The position numbers and the translations under genes were made by a program. Source: Bifidobacteriaceae bacterium (GTDB lineage: Bacteria > Actinomycetota > Actinomycetes > Actinomycetales > WQXJ01). Taken from it: a stretch of 40,096 nucleotides of DNA. Positions 1-8,534 of this stretch are shown here, in pieces. The stretch is taken from the NCBI GenBank assembly GCA_031278075.1, contig JAITLE010000039.1:1-40096 (forward strand), read 5' to 3'. Each line of letters starts with the position of its first letter. Position 1 is the stretch's first letter. Below the pieces are notes generated by a model. The model saw only the letters and a program-made list of their open reading frames with translations. It was not told the origin of the DNA and ran no database searches.

Positions 1-657
1 GCCGCCGCTGACCCGGGGGTCCAGCTCGGATGGGACTCCGGCGGAGGCCCACGGCTCTTCCCACGCCAAGGCGGCATAGCACTCGTCGCAGGCCAGGACC
101 GCGCCGTGTTCCCGGGCCCATTCGACCCAGGCGCGCAACTCGTCGACGGCGAGCACCCGCCCGGTCGGGTTGGCGGGCGAGTTCAACCAGACCAGCCGCA
201 CGCGACTGGCCACAGCGGCGGGCACCTCCCCGGGTGAGTCGGCTGGGACGGGACTCGCGCTGGCGAGGCGAGCGCCGGCATCGTACGTCGGATAAGCGAT
301 CCGGGGGTGCACCACCGCGTCGTCCGAGCCCAGGCCCAGCAAAGATGGCAGCAAAGCGACCGCCTCCTTGGAGCCGATGCTGGGGAGCACCGCTTCTGCG
401 GGGATGTCCGGCACGCCGCGGACCGCGTTGTAGTGGGCGGCGACCGCCTGGCGGAAATCGCGGACGCCGATGGTCGGCGGGTAGCCGGGAGCGTCCGCGG
501 CCTGCGCCAGCGCGGCCTGGACGACCTGGGGAGTCGGGTCGACGGGTGAGCCGACGGACAAGTCGATCAGGCCCCGGGGATGGGCCGCGGCCTGGCGTTT
601 CAGCGGCTCCAGCAGATCCCACGGGAAGGCCGGGAGTCGGGCGGCGTCGAATCCCAT
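1..657 (-). CDS. dapC: Succinyldiaminopimelate aminotransferase (DapC-type), C-terminus beyond window
   Basis: PLP-dependent fold-type I aminotransferase. In this family DapC converts N-succinyl-2-amino-6-oxopimelate to N-succinyl-LL-diaminopimelate with glutamate as donor, in lysine and peptidoglycan synthesis. The visible 219 residues begin MGFDAARLPAFPWDLLEP and contain YPTYDVGA, the cofactor-pocket motif NSPANPTGR and DECYAAL, all typical of class I/II aminotransferases. The Schiff-base lysine lies off the left edge. The ATG is 8 nt downstream of the fdxA stop on the same strand, and fdxA-dapC is a common actinobacterial pair, which is the main reason to prefer DapC over another class I aminotransferase. 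The gene is intact as far as it can be read. Confidence 0.85.
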   Translation of the reverse strand, partial: MGFDAARLPAFPWDLLEPLKRQAAAHPRGLIDLSVGSPVDPTPQVVQAALAQAADAPGYPPTIGVRDFRQAVAAHYNAVRGVPDIPAEAVLPSIGSKEAVALLPSLLGLGSDDAVVHPRIAYPTYDAGARLASASPVPADSPGEVPAAVASRVRLVWLNSPANPTGRVLAVDELRAWVEWAREHGAVLACDECYAALAWEEPWASAGVPSELDPRVSGG

Positions 658-665
658 CGGCGGTC

Positions 666-983
666 TCAGGCCATGGGCGGCAACGCGGCCACCAGCGGCG
701 GGTCGTAGGGAACCGGGCCGATCCGCGCGGCCCCGCCCGGAGAGCCGATGCTCCTGAAGAAGTCGGCGTTGATCTGGCTGTAAGCCGCCCATTCGGGCGG
801 CAGATCGTCCTGGTAGAAGATCGCGACCGTGGGGCAGACCGGTTCGCAGGCGCCGCAGTCGACACACTCGTCGGGATGGATGTAAAGGGACCGCGCGCCC
901 TCGTAGATGCAGTCGATGGGACATTCGTCGACGCAAGCGCGGTCCTTGACGTCCACGCAGGGTTGGGCGATCACATATGTCAC
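666..983 (-). CDS. fdxA: Seven-iron ferredoxin
   Basis: Small soluble electron carrier of 105 residues. It has the two cysteine clusters of 7Fe ferredoxins: C-x7-C-x3-C near the N-terminus (CVDECPIDCIYEG region), then C-x2-C-x2-C-x3-C (CVDCGACEPVCP). These bind one [3Fe-4S] and one [4Fe-4S] cluster in the family. The start is GTG, giving MTYVIAQPC, the usual N-terminus of actinobacterial FdxA. It is probably co-transcribed with dapC 8 nt downstream. Its promoter must lie in the repeat-rich gap up to the divergent hen1 gene. Family and start are secure. Confidence 0.95.
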   Translation of the reverse strand: MTYVIAQPCVDVKDRACVDECPIDCIYEGARSLYIHPDECVDCGACEPVCPTVAIFYQDDLPPEWAAYSQINADFFRSIGSPGGAARIGPVPYDPPLVAALPPMA

Positions 984-1039
984 AGCGGCAAGCCTACGGT
1001 TCGCTGGCGGAAGGGCGCCAACCGCCTGCGGACCCGGCG

Positions 1040-1165
1040 CGGGCGGCGGGCAGCGGGCAGCGGGCGGCGGGCGGCGGGCGGCGGGCGGCTGGCGGCGGGC
1101 AGCGGGCGGCTGGCGGCGGGCGGCTGGCGGCGGGCGGCTGGCGGCGGGCGGCTGGCGGCGGGCGG
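1040..1165. repeat. GC-rich 14-bp tandem repeat between divergent fdxA and hen1
   Basis: Nearly pure G/C tract on the plus strand. Five exact copies of CGGGCGGCTGGCGG lie at 1082-1095, 1103-1116, 1117-1130, 1131-1144 and 1145-1158, with a 7-nt half unit (CGGGCAG) after the first. Degenerate GGCGGC/GGCAGC runs precede them. The unit is not a multiple of three, so the Ala/Gly/Arg-rich open frames seen here are artefacts. The tract occupies much of the 313-bp gap holding the promoters of both flanking operons. No other gene is visible in that gap. Confidence 0.9.
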
Positions 1166-1296
1166 GGCCGACATGACGCCCCGGCCGCCGCCCTCCCGCC
1201 TCGCGTTCGATGACTACCGTCCCCGGGCGCGACTCAGCCCCCCAGGCCGGCCGCTCAGCCGCTCAGCCGCTAAGCCTCGATCCAGGCTAAGCTGAC

Positions 1297-2811
1297 GTGA
1301 TGTTCGTGGAGATCGGCGCGCCCGGAGCCGATCTCAGCCACATCCTCTTCAAGCACCCCGACCATCCCCGCGCCTTCGACCTGCCGGTGGGCCGCGCCTG
1401 GGTGTGGTACCCGCAAGCCGGACCAGCCAGGACGCGCGCCGCGCTGATGGTCGAGACAGACCCGGCCGCCCTGCGCGCTTCCCGCCGGTTCAAGGTCAGC
1501 GGTTTCGAACTCGGGCATCACATCAACGACCGCTCCTACGCCGCGTCCTCGCTGCTCGCAGTCGCGATCGCGCGGGTCTTCAGCTCCGCCCTGCGCGGTC
1601 AGGACCCGGTTGAGCAGCCCGGCCTGGCCGCCCGCGAGCGCCCGCTCGAGATCCGCTTGCCCTCGGTCCGCTCCCGCGGCGGCGCCACGCTGGTCCACGA
1701 ACTGTTCGAGCCCCTCGGCTGGGGGGTCGCCGCCGAACAGTCGCCGCTGGCGGCCCAATCGGTCGATGTCACCCTGACCGGGTCCGCCACGGTGCAGGCC
1801 GCGCTCGCGCACCTGTATGTTCTGCTCCCCGTCCTCGACGGCGCCAAGCACTACTGGGTCGGCCCCCAAGAGGTGGACAAGCTGGTCCGCCACGCCGACC
1901 AGTGGTTGGCCACCCATCCGGCGCGCGCCATGATCATGCGTCGCTACCTCGCCCACCAGGGAGAATACGTCGCCGATGCCGCGGAGCGTCTTATCGCCGG
2001 TGAGGCAGACCACGCCTCGCTCGGCTCCGACCGCTCCCCTGACCGCCACCCCGACCAGACGGCGACCGGCCCCACAAGCAGGCCCGCTGAACCGCTCCAG
2101 CCGCTCAGCGCCACCGACACCCGCCCCGAACCGACCGACGGCGAGGCCTGGGGCGGCGAGGCCACGGGCGGCGACGCCGAACCGGTCGCCACGCAGGGCG
2201 CGGGCGGTGGGTTGGCCGCGGCGCGGCGGGACGCGGTTCTGGCCCGGCTTGGCGCCGCAGGCGCCCGCAGTGTCCTGGACCTCGGGTGCGGCGAGGGCCG
2301 CCTCCTGGCCGATCTGCTGCGCCACCCGCAGTTCACCCGCGTCGCGGGCGCCGACCCTGCCACATCGGCGCTGGCCCGAGCCGACCAACGGCTCGCGCGC
2401 CTGCCCGAGCGGGCCCGGGACCGGCTCACGTTGTTCCAGGCCTCAGCCACCTACCGCGACAGACGCTTCGCGGGTTTCGACGCGATTGTCCTGAGCGAGG
2501 TGGTGGAGCACCTCGACCCGGACCGTCTTGCCGCCCTTGAGGGCGTCGTCTTCGCGGCCGCGCGGCCGCGTCTGGTCCTCGTCACCACACCGAACCGCGA
2601 TTTCAACCCGCTCTACGGCCTGGCCGACGGGGAACCAAGGAATCCCGACCACCGTTTCGAGTGGAATCGGGCTGAATTCACCGCCTGGGCACGTCGAGTC
2701 GCGGCCGGGCACGGCTATCACGTGACCTTTGACGGCATCGGGCAATTGGATCCCGAAAGAGGCGCCCCGACACAGTCGGCCGAATTCCGAAACGACGGTG
2801 AAAATGCCTGA
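1297..2811 (+). CDS. hen1: Bacterial Hen1, 3'-terminal RNA ribose 2'-O-methyltransferase
   Basis: Methylates the 2'-OH of the 3'-terminal ribose at an RNA break, so that the junction sealed by Pnkp resists renewed cleavage. The N-terminal half (about residues 1-245) matches the bacterial Hen1 N-terminal domain, beginning IGAPGADLSHILFKHPD and FDLPVGRAWVWYPQAG. A variable Pro/Ala/Thr-rich linker follows. The C-terminal methyltransferase starts near residue 320 with the SAM motif LDLGCGEG, the metal-site motif EVVEHLD and a downstream HRFEW, as in Hen1 (Glu, Glu/His and His metal ligands). The start is GTG 1297 or the adjacent ATG 1300. The 3' end overlaps pnkp by 8 nt (ATGCCTGA), implying translational coupling. 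Confidence 0.93.
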   Translation: MMFVEIGAPGADLSHILFKHPDHPRAFDLPVGRAWVWYPQAGPARTRAALMVETDPAALRASRRFKVSGFELGHHINDRSYAASSLLAVAIARVFSSALRGQDPVEQPGLAARERPLEIRLPSVRSRGGATLVHELFEPLGWGVAAEQSPLAAQSVDVTLTGSATVQAALAHLYVLLPVLDGAKHYWVGPQEVDKLVRHADQWLATHPARAMIMRRYLAHQGEYVADAAERLIAGEADHASLGSDRSPDRHPDQTATGPTSRPAEPLQPLSATDTRPEPTDGEAWGGEATGGDAEPVATQGAGGGLAAARRDAVLARLGAAGARSVLDLGCGEGRLLADLLRHPQFTRVAGADPATSALARADQRLARLPERARDRLTLFQASATYRDRRFAGFDAIVLSEVVEHLDPDRLAALEGVVFAAARPRLVLVTTPNRDFNPLYGLADGEPRNPDHRFEWNRAEFTAWARRVAAGHGYHVTFDGIGQLDPERGAPTQSAEFRNDGENA

Positions 2812-5431
2812 ACTAGAGATCCCACAAACGTGCCTGGTGTTGCTGGTCGGGGCGTCGGCGGCGGGCAAATCGACATTCGCGGCGCGGCATTTCGACCAAT
2901 TTGAGGTGGTGTCTTCCGACTTTTGTCGCGGCCTTGTGTCCGGCGACCCGCTGGACCAATCCGCCACCGCCGACGCGTTCGAGGCGCTCGAAGGGATAGT
3001 CGGCATCCGGCTGCGTCGGGGCCTGCTGACGGTCGTGGACGCGACGAACGTGCAGGCCGCCGCGCGCAAATCGCTCATCGCGTTGGCGCGCGCGCACGAC
3101 GTGCTGCCGGTCGGGATCGTGCTGGACCTGCCGGAGAGCGTCTGCCTGGCGCGCGACTCAGCGCGGGAGCGGTCGCTCGGCGGGCGGGTGATCGCCCGGC
3201 AGATCGGTGACCTGCGACGGGGCGTCAAGGGCCTCGGGCGGGAGGGGTTGCGGCAGGTGCACACGCTGCGCACCGAGGATGAGGTGGCGACCGCGCGGAT
3301 CGTGCGTGTGCCGCTGCTGAACGACAGGAGGGGCGACGCGGGTCCGTTCGATGTGGTCGGCGACGTCCACGGTTGCCTCGACGAGCTGCTTGAGCTGCTG
3401 GAACGCTTGGGCTACGCGGTCACGCGGGACGAGGCGGAGCGGCCGGTCGACGCGGCGCATCCCGCGGGACGGCGGCTGGTCTTCCTGGGCGACCTGGTGG
3501 ATCGCGGCCCCGACTCTGTCGGCGTGCTCCGGTTGGCGATGGGCATGACCGCGGCCGGGCACGCCATCGCCGTGACCGGCAACCATGAGGCGCGGCTGGT
3601 GCGAGCGCTCGGCCGGGGATCCAAGGTCGAGCCGACGCATGGGCTGGCGGGGACGCTCGCGGCGCTCGCCGAGGCTGGCCCCGAATTCACGGCGCGCGCC
3701 CGGCAATGGGCTTATGACTTGGTGGCGCATCTCGTCTTCGACGGCGGGCGGCTGGTGGTGGCGCACGCGGGATTGAAAGAGGCCTACCACGGCAGGGCTT
3801 CCGGCCGGGTGCGGGCATTCGCCCTTTACGGCGACACGACCGGTGAAAGCGACGAATATGGTCTGCCCGTCCGCCACCCTTGGGCCGAGGAATATCGGGG
3901 CCGCGCCAAGGTCATTTATGGGCACACGCCCGTGCTCGAGACCCGTTGGGTGAACAATACGTTGTGCCTCGACACAGGTTGCGCGTTCGGCGGGAAACTC
4001 AGCGCGCTGCGCTATCCCGAGAACGAGATTGTCCAGGTGGCGGCCCGGCGGGTTTACAGCGAGCCGATCCGGCCGCTCGGGTCGGGGTCGGGGGTGGCGC
4101 CGGCCTCGGGGTTGGCGCGCGCCGGCGATCAGGCGCCTGATGCCGACCCAGCCGCCGCGCACAGCCGTGACGCCGGCGCGGCGCCCGGTGGCTGGGCGTT
4201 GGCCGATGGCGCGGGCGGTTTGCTTGACGCGGGTGATGTGCTCGGGAAACGGGTGATCGAGACCCGGTGGATGGGGCGGGTCTCCGTCCAGGCTGAGCAG
4301 GCGGCGGCCGCTTTCGAGGTGATGAGCCGGTTCAGCGCCGCACCCGACCGGATCGCTTACCTCCCGCCCACAATGGCGCCCGTCGGCGCTTCGCGCCTCG
4401 ACGGCTTCCTGGAACATCCCAGGGAAGCTTTCGCGTATTTCGCCGACTTCGGTGTTGTAGAGGTGATCTGCGAAGAGAAACACATGGGATCGCGGGCGGT
4501 GGCGTGGGTGCGCGCCCCTGGCGCGGTCGGACCAGAGTCGTTGCACACCCGGACTGGACGGCCGTTCTTCGACTCAGAACTCGAGGCCGAGGCGCTCAGC
4601 AGGATTCGCGCCGCGATCGGCGCCGCCGGGCTTTGGGATGAACTCGGCGCCGAATGGCTCTTATTGGACGCGGAGCTGATGCCATGGTCGCTGAAGGCCG
4701 AGGGTTTGCTGGAGGACCAGTATCGCCCGGTCGCGGCGGGCGCCCAGGCGATGTACGGGGCGGCGTTGGAGGCGTTGGCGGACGGAATCGAGCGGGGGCT
4801 CGACCTGACGGAACTCAGGGACCGCACGGCACGGCGGGCAGAGAACGCGGCGGCGTTCGGGCGGGTCCTGGAGCGCTACGCCTGGGAGACCACAGGGCTG
4901 GCGGGTGTGCGTCTCGCGCCGTTCCAAGTCCTCGCCGCGGGCCACGGCGGCGGCGGCGAGCCGCTGTATGCGCGGCCGCACGTTTGGCATCTCGCGATGG
5001 CAGATCGGTTGGCCGCCGCAGATCCAGAGTTCTTCCAGGTCACGCGGCGGATCTTGGTGCGGCCGGGCGATTCCGGGTCCCAGGCGGACGGGGTCGTCTG
5101 GTGGGAGAAACTGACCGCCGCGGGCGGCGAGGGGATGGTCGTCAAACCGGCGGCCGCGCCGGTGCGGCTCGCGAAAGGCCTGGTCCAGCCGGGATTGAAG
5201 GTGCGCGGGCGCGAATACCTGCGGATCACCTACGGCCCGGACTACCTGGACCAGCTGGACTCGCTGAGGAATCGGAGCCTGGGCCGCAAGCGGTCTCTGG
5301 CGCTGCGTGAATACGCGCTCGGGCTGGAGGCGGTCGACCGCCTGGCCGCAGGGGAGCCGCTGTGGCGCCGCCACGAGGCGGTCTGCGCGGTGCTCGCGCT
5401 TGAGTCGGAGCCGGTGGACCCTCGGCTTTGA
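2804..5431 (+). CDS. pnkp: Polynucleotide kinase-phosphatase-ligase (bacterial Pnkp)
   Basis: Three-domain end-healing and sealing enzyme of about 875 residues, essentially the length of Clostridium thermocellum Pnkp. Kinase: P-loop GASAAGKST with Lys22-Ser23. Phosphatase (calcineurin-type, 2',3'-phosphoesterase): GDVHGCLDEL near residue 186, FLGDLVDRGPDS near 230 and TGNHEAR near 260. Ligase: nucleotidyltransferase motif EEKHMGSRAV with candidate AMP-accepting Lys559, and a later DGVVWWEKL-GEGMVVKP block. The chosen ATG overlaps the hen1 stop and puts the P-loop at the family's usual position; an in-frame start 75 nt upstream would add an unrelated leader inside hen1. With Hen1 it forms the RNA-repair complex thought to counter ribotoxin damage. 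Confidence 0.95.
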   Translation: MPELEIPQTCLVLLVGASAAGKSTFAARHFDQFEVVSSDFCRGLVSGDPLDQSATADAFEALEGIVGIRLRRGLLTVVDATNVQAAARKSLIALARAHDVLPVGIVLDLPESVCLARDSARERSLGGRVIARQIGDLRRGVKGLGREGLRQVHTLRTEDEVATARIVRVPLLNDRRGDAGPFDVVGDVHGCLDELLELLERLGYAVTRDEAERPVDAAHPAGRRLVFLGDLVDRGPDSVGVLRLAMGMTAAGHAIAVTGNHEARLVRALGRGSKVEPTHGLAGTLAALAEAGPEFTARARQWAYDLVAHLVFDGGRLVVAHAGLKEAYHGRASGRVRAFALYGDTTGESDEYGLPVRHPWAEEYRGRAKVIYGHTPVLETRWVNNTLCLDTGCAFGGKLSALRYPENEIVQVAARRVYSEPIRPLGSGSGVAPASGLARAGDQAPDADPAAAHSRDAGAAPGGWALADGAGGLLDAGDVLGKRVIETRWMGRVSVQAEQAAAAFEVMSRFSAAPDRIAYLPPTMAPVGASRLDGFLEHPREAFAYFADFGVVEVICEEKHMGSRAVAWVRAPGAVGPESLHTRTGRPFFDSELEAEALSRIRAAIGAAGLWDELGAEWLLLDAELMPWSLKAEGLLEDQYRPVAAGAQAMYGAALEALADGIERGLDLTELRDRTARRAENAAAFGRVLERYAWETTGLAGVRLAPFQVLAAGHGGGGEPLYARPHVWHLAMADRLAAADPEFFQVTRRILVRPGDSGSQADGVVWWEKLTAAGGEGMVVKPAAAPVRLAKGLVQPGLKVRGREYLRITYGPDYLDQLDSLRNRSLGRKRSLALREYALGLEAVDRLAAGEPLWRRHEAVCAVLALESEPVDPRL

Positions 5432-5460
5432 CGCGAGTCGCCGGGGTTCGCTGCGGGCTC

Positions 5461-5485
5461 ACGGGGCCAGGCAGCCGCGGCCCGT
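5461..5485 (+). terminator. Possible hairpin after pnkp
   Basis: ACGGGGCC (5461-5468) can pair with GGCCCGT (5479-5485) with one bulged G and a 10-nt loop, 30 nt after the pnkp stop. There is no U-tract. In DNA this GC-rich, hairpins arise easily by chance, so this is only a candidate. Confidence 0.3.
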
Positions 5486-5634
5486 CCTGGCGACGGCGGG
5501 GCGAGAAACAGCCCCGGACGTGCGCCATCTGTCAGCCGTCGCGAGCGCTAAGATGAGTCCCAAACCCCAGGAGATGGCCCACCACAGCGAGCCTGCACGG
5601 CTCCGGCGCCTGCACCCCGACTGACGGAGCCCTC

Positions 5635-7182
5635 ATGACCGACCAGCCCGCCGCTAGCGCGGGCACGCGCTGCGACACGGTGCTGCGCGGTTTCATCAGC
5701 TGGCACCACAATGATCTAGAAGCCATGGGCTGGGGGAAAGCGCCAGTGGAGCTCCTAAAGGAACTCGTGGAGACCCACGTCCGCGAGGATTCGCAAATAT
5801 CCGGCTACACCGGGGTCGATGTCTACCTGGACCTCAAGCAGAACCCCGGGCAGAAATGGACGGACCAGCAAGACAAGGCCGCGCGAGACGCCGACATCTT
5901 TTTCGCGGTGGTCAGCGCCAACTACCCTTACAGTTCCGAATGCCGCAGAGAGATCCTGACCTTTGTCGAAGCCCAGCGTCCAGGCGCCAAAGGATACCTG
6001 ATACCGATCATCGCCGGACCGCCCCCGCGCCGCCCCGACTCCGCCCGCGACTACTTCCAGGAAGACAATCGGACCCGCCCCTTTTTAGCGGAGGCCATCA
6101 AAAAAGCGCTCGAACCGGCGCCCGGCGAGCCCGAAGAGAGTCGGGACGGCCCAGAAACCGGCTGGACCGGACTGCTGGACGAGCTGCGGAAGTTGGTGGA
6201 TGCGGCCGATCCCGTGAAATGTGTCATAGACGAGTTCACTCCTTTGATCATGCCTCCCCCTGGAGCCGACTGGGACGTTTTTTGGGACGCTGTGAAGGGG
6301 AGGATTCTTGCCTGGCATGGTGAATGCGGCCTTGGGGCGGCACAGGCCACCTGGCACACCGAGATAGCAGAATCGTTGTCCGGGCTGGATTTGAGCCGGT
6401 TTCAGCCGTGGGAGACCAACAAAAGGCTCCAGGTGTTGTCGGTCGACTCAAATGGCGCGGTCCAAGTGACAAGCCCAGCAGACGCTCAGCACAAGGACGC
6501 CATACCCTTGGTCTCTTCGCCGTCGGCCAAGGTCTTGGCTGCGGTGAGCGGCCAAACCATCCGCATCTTCACCTGCGGCGACCAACCAGGTCAATGGAAG
6601 AGTGTCACCGTGCCCACGGCCACCACTCGCGCAGCCGAGGCGCGGCTGTTGGCCGTATCCGACGGGACCCCGCCCAGGGTGCTCTTCTCGCAAGACCATC
6701 ACCTGTGCCTTGGCGCCGGGACCGATCCGGCCGCTGAGCCCTGCGTGGTCAAGAGACAGGTGCAAGTGCGCCCGCATACTCAGGCGGTCCTCACGGACGT
6801 GGGCGACGCGCTGATCCACGAAGGCCACATCTACGTGGCTGAGACCCCAAGCGGCTGGGACAGGCCCTCCGCCCCAGTAAGCGCCGCCGTCGCGTCTGAC
6901 GTCATCTGCACGTCCGGCGGAGTCCTTCAGGCCGTGGTCACCGCGACTGACGACAAATGCCGATCACCGGTGGTGATCGCCTTCCGGATCACCGAGCAAG
7001 AAGCGAGAGAGCTCAGCAGGAAGACGTTGGCGTTCACGCCTTCTGACACAAGCAGCCCGAATCAGGGCGTCTCCGCCCGTTGGCTCCGCGGATGCGACAA
7101 CCGCACGCTCATCGTCCGCTGCGAGCGCCCGCAGCAGGTTGTGGCTCTCGAATGGGATGAGGAGAACAACCGATGGCGGTGA
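5635..7182 (+). CDS. TIR-domain protein with C-terminal sensor-like domain
   Basis: 515 residues, first gene of a five-gene overlapping run. The N-terminal ~160 residues form a TIR domain: GFISWHHND (strand A), VDVYLDLKQNPG (BB-loop region), then ADIFFAVVSANYPYSSECRREI with the C-x2-E motif; Glu106 is the candidate NADase residue. Bacterial TIR proteins commonly cleave NAD+ or make cyclic ADP-ribose signals during antiphage defence. From about residue 250 the sequence is beta-rich with repeating SGQTIRIFTCGD-like and EGHIYVAETPSG-like segments, suggesting a beta-propeller-like recognition domain; this part is inference. A GGAG ribosome site precedes ATG 5635. The 3' end overlaps the ATP-grasp gene by 10 nt. 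Confidence 0.82.
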   Translation: MTDQPAASAGTRCDTVLRGFISWHHNDLEAMGWGKAPVELLKELVETHVREDSQISGYTGVDVYLDLKQNPGQKWTDQQDKAARDADIFFAVVSANYPYSSECRREILTFVEAQRPGAKGYLIPIIAGPPPRRPDSARDYFQEDNRTRPFLAEAIKKALEPAPGEPEESRDGPETGWTGLLDELRKLVDAADPVKCVIDEFTPLIMPPPGADWDVFWDAVKGRILAWHGECGLGAAQATWHTEIAESLSGLDLSRFQPWETNKRLQVLSVDSNGAVQVTSPADAQHKDAIPLVSSPSAKVLAAVSGQTIRIFTCGDQPGQWKSVTVPTATTRAAEARLLAVSDGTPPRVLFSQDHHLCLGAGTDPAAEPCVVKRQVQVRPHTQAVLTDVGDALIHEGHIYVAETPSGWDRPSAPVSAAVASDVICTSGGVLQAVVTATDDKCRSPVVIAFRITEQEARELSRKTLAFTPSDTSSPNQGVSARWLRGCDNRTLIVRCERPQQVVALEWDEENNRWR

Positions 7183-8534
7183 CCGCAAGGAACGCGCTGC
7201 TGCGTGAAGTGTCCGACGCCTTGGGAGACAGGACCCTGATATGGGCTGGGCTGCGGGGATCTGACGCCGAGTCGTTGGTGGACCTGCCCCAGTACGGCGC
7301 CAACTTCTCCATGATCGACGCCCACCGCAGCCGCCCGCTGGCAGCCAGCGTGGCCTATGAAGAACTCGCCCAGCGCCGCGAGGACATGGACGGGTGGGAC
7401 ATAGCCGAACACCCGGAGGCGCCCGCCACCCTCGCGTTCCGGCGACGTTTGCTGGCGGCCACCGTCACGCCCTGCGCCTTGGCCACCTACCGCGCGTCGC
7501 GTTTCCTGTCCTCCATCTGGTTCGCGCGCCAGGACCGCTGCCTGAATCTCAGCCTTTTCGGCGACGCGCAACGGGCCTTCGAACACAAGCCGTGGGTTGA
7601 GTGGTCTATCGCCCAGGCGGGAGTGCCTGGCTTGGATTGGCGCTACATCGCGGACGAAGAGCAGCTGACCGCGCGCGACTACCTCGCAGACGGGCCGGTC
7701 ATGCTTCGGCGCAGCACTTCGTCTGGGGGATCCGGCTTCACTCTGGCAACCGACGCCCAACAACTGCTTGAGTCCTGGCCGCGGCAGGAAGAAGGCTACG
7801 TCGGGCTTTCCCGCTACCTCCCCGACGCGACGCCGTTGAACGTCGGGGGCGTGGTTTGGCGAGACGCCGTGACAGTCCATCACGCTTCAGTTCAGCTGGT
7901 CGGGCTGGCACAATGCACCACACGAGCCTTCGGTCACTGCGGCAACGACTTCGCCGCCGCCAAGCAGATCCCGGCCCAGGTTCTCGACCAGGTTGAAGCT
8001 GACACTGCGAAGGTGGGGCGTTGGCTGGCCGGACATGGCTATCTCGGGGCATTCGGAGTTGACTACCTGGTCAGCGACGGGATAGCGCGCTTCACCGAAG
8101 TCAATCCGCGCTTCCAGGGCTCGACCAGCGCCTCGTGCCGCCTGTCTGTGGAGACCGGGCTGCCTTGCCTGCTGCTGGAACACGTCGCCGCATTCCTCGG
8201 CCTGCGGCCGAGCCGCCGCCCGCCGCTGCGTCGCCAAGTGACCGAAGCGCCGGATCTGGCCCAGGTGGTGGTCCACTGGACCGGCGCGGAGCCCAAGGCT
8301 CTCGACGACGCCGCGTTGGCGCGGGCGATCCGCCGCGTCGACCCGCTCGCCTTGGCCGATGTGCGACCTCCCACGTCAGTGGAGGTCGCCCCGGGAGCCA
8401 CTGTGGCCCGGTTCGGAACCCGCCGGGCGCTGACGGCTACCGGTCGAGACTTGCCGGACGACTGGCGATCCGCTATCACCAAATGGAACACCCAGATGAA
8501 GGATGTGCGCGATGCCGCCAAGTCAGTCCGCTAG
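7173..8534 (+). CDS. ATP-grasp family ligase
   Basis: 453 residues. The core resembles ATP-grasp enzymes: a nucleotide-binding glycine-rich loop (VMLRRSTSSGGSGF near residue 180) and the late metal/ATP motif GVDYLVSDGIARFTEVNPR followed by QGSTSAS, equivalent to the family's D...E-x-N-x-R. These enzymes activate a carboxylate as acyl phosphate and join it to an amine or thiol. The substrate cannot be deduced. The ATG lies inside the end of the TIR gene (10-nt overlap), and its own 3' end overlaps the next gene by 32 nt, so the proteins are probably made together. It could modify a peptide or small molecule used by the neighbouring STAND/TIR system. Confidence 0.78.
   Translation: MAVTARNALLREVSDALGDRTLIWAGLRGSDAESLVDLPQYGANFSMIDAHRSRPLAASVAYEELAQRREDMDGWDIAEHPEAPATLAFRRRLLAATVTPCALATYRASRFLSSIWFARQDRCLNLSLFGDAQRAFEHKPWVEWSIAQAGVPGLDWRYIADEEQLTARDYLADGPVMLRRSTSSGGSGFTLATDAQQLLESWPRQEEGYVGLSRYLPDATPLNVGGVVWRDAVTVHHASVQLVGLAQCTTRAFGHCGNDFAAAKQIPAQVLDQVEADTAKVGRWLAGHGYLGAFGVDYLVSDGIARFTEVNPRFQGSTSASCRLSVETGLPCLLLEHVAAFLGLRPSRRPPLRRQVTEAPDLAQVVVHWTGAEPKALDDAALARAIRRVDPLALADVRPPTSVEVAPGATVARFGTRRALTATGRDLPDDWRSAITKWNTQMKDVRDAAKSVR

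Noticed and set aside
30..1295. 421-residue plus-strand open frame rich in Arg/Pro/Ala/Gly
   Set aside because: It runs antisense to dapC and fdxA and through the 14-bp GC repeat. The composition is a shadow of GC-rich coding and repeat DNA, with no domain or ribosome site.
3158..4546. 462-residue minus-strand open frame opposite pnkp
   Set aside because: Antisense to a well-conserved enzyme; low-complexity Arg/His-rich translation and no recognisable domain.
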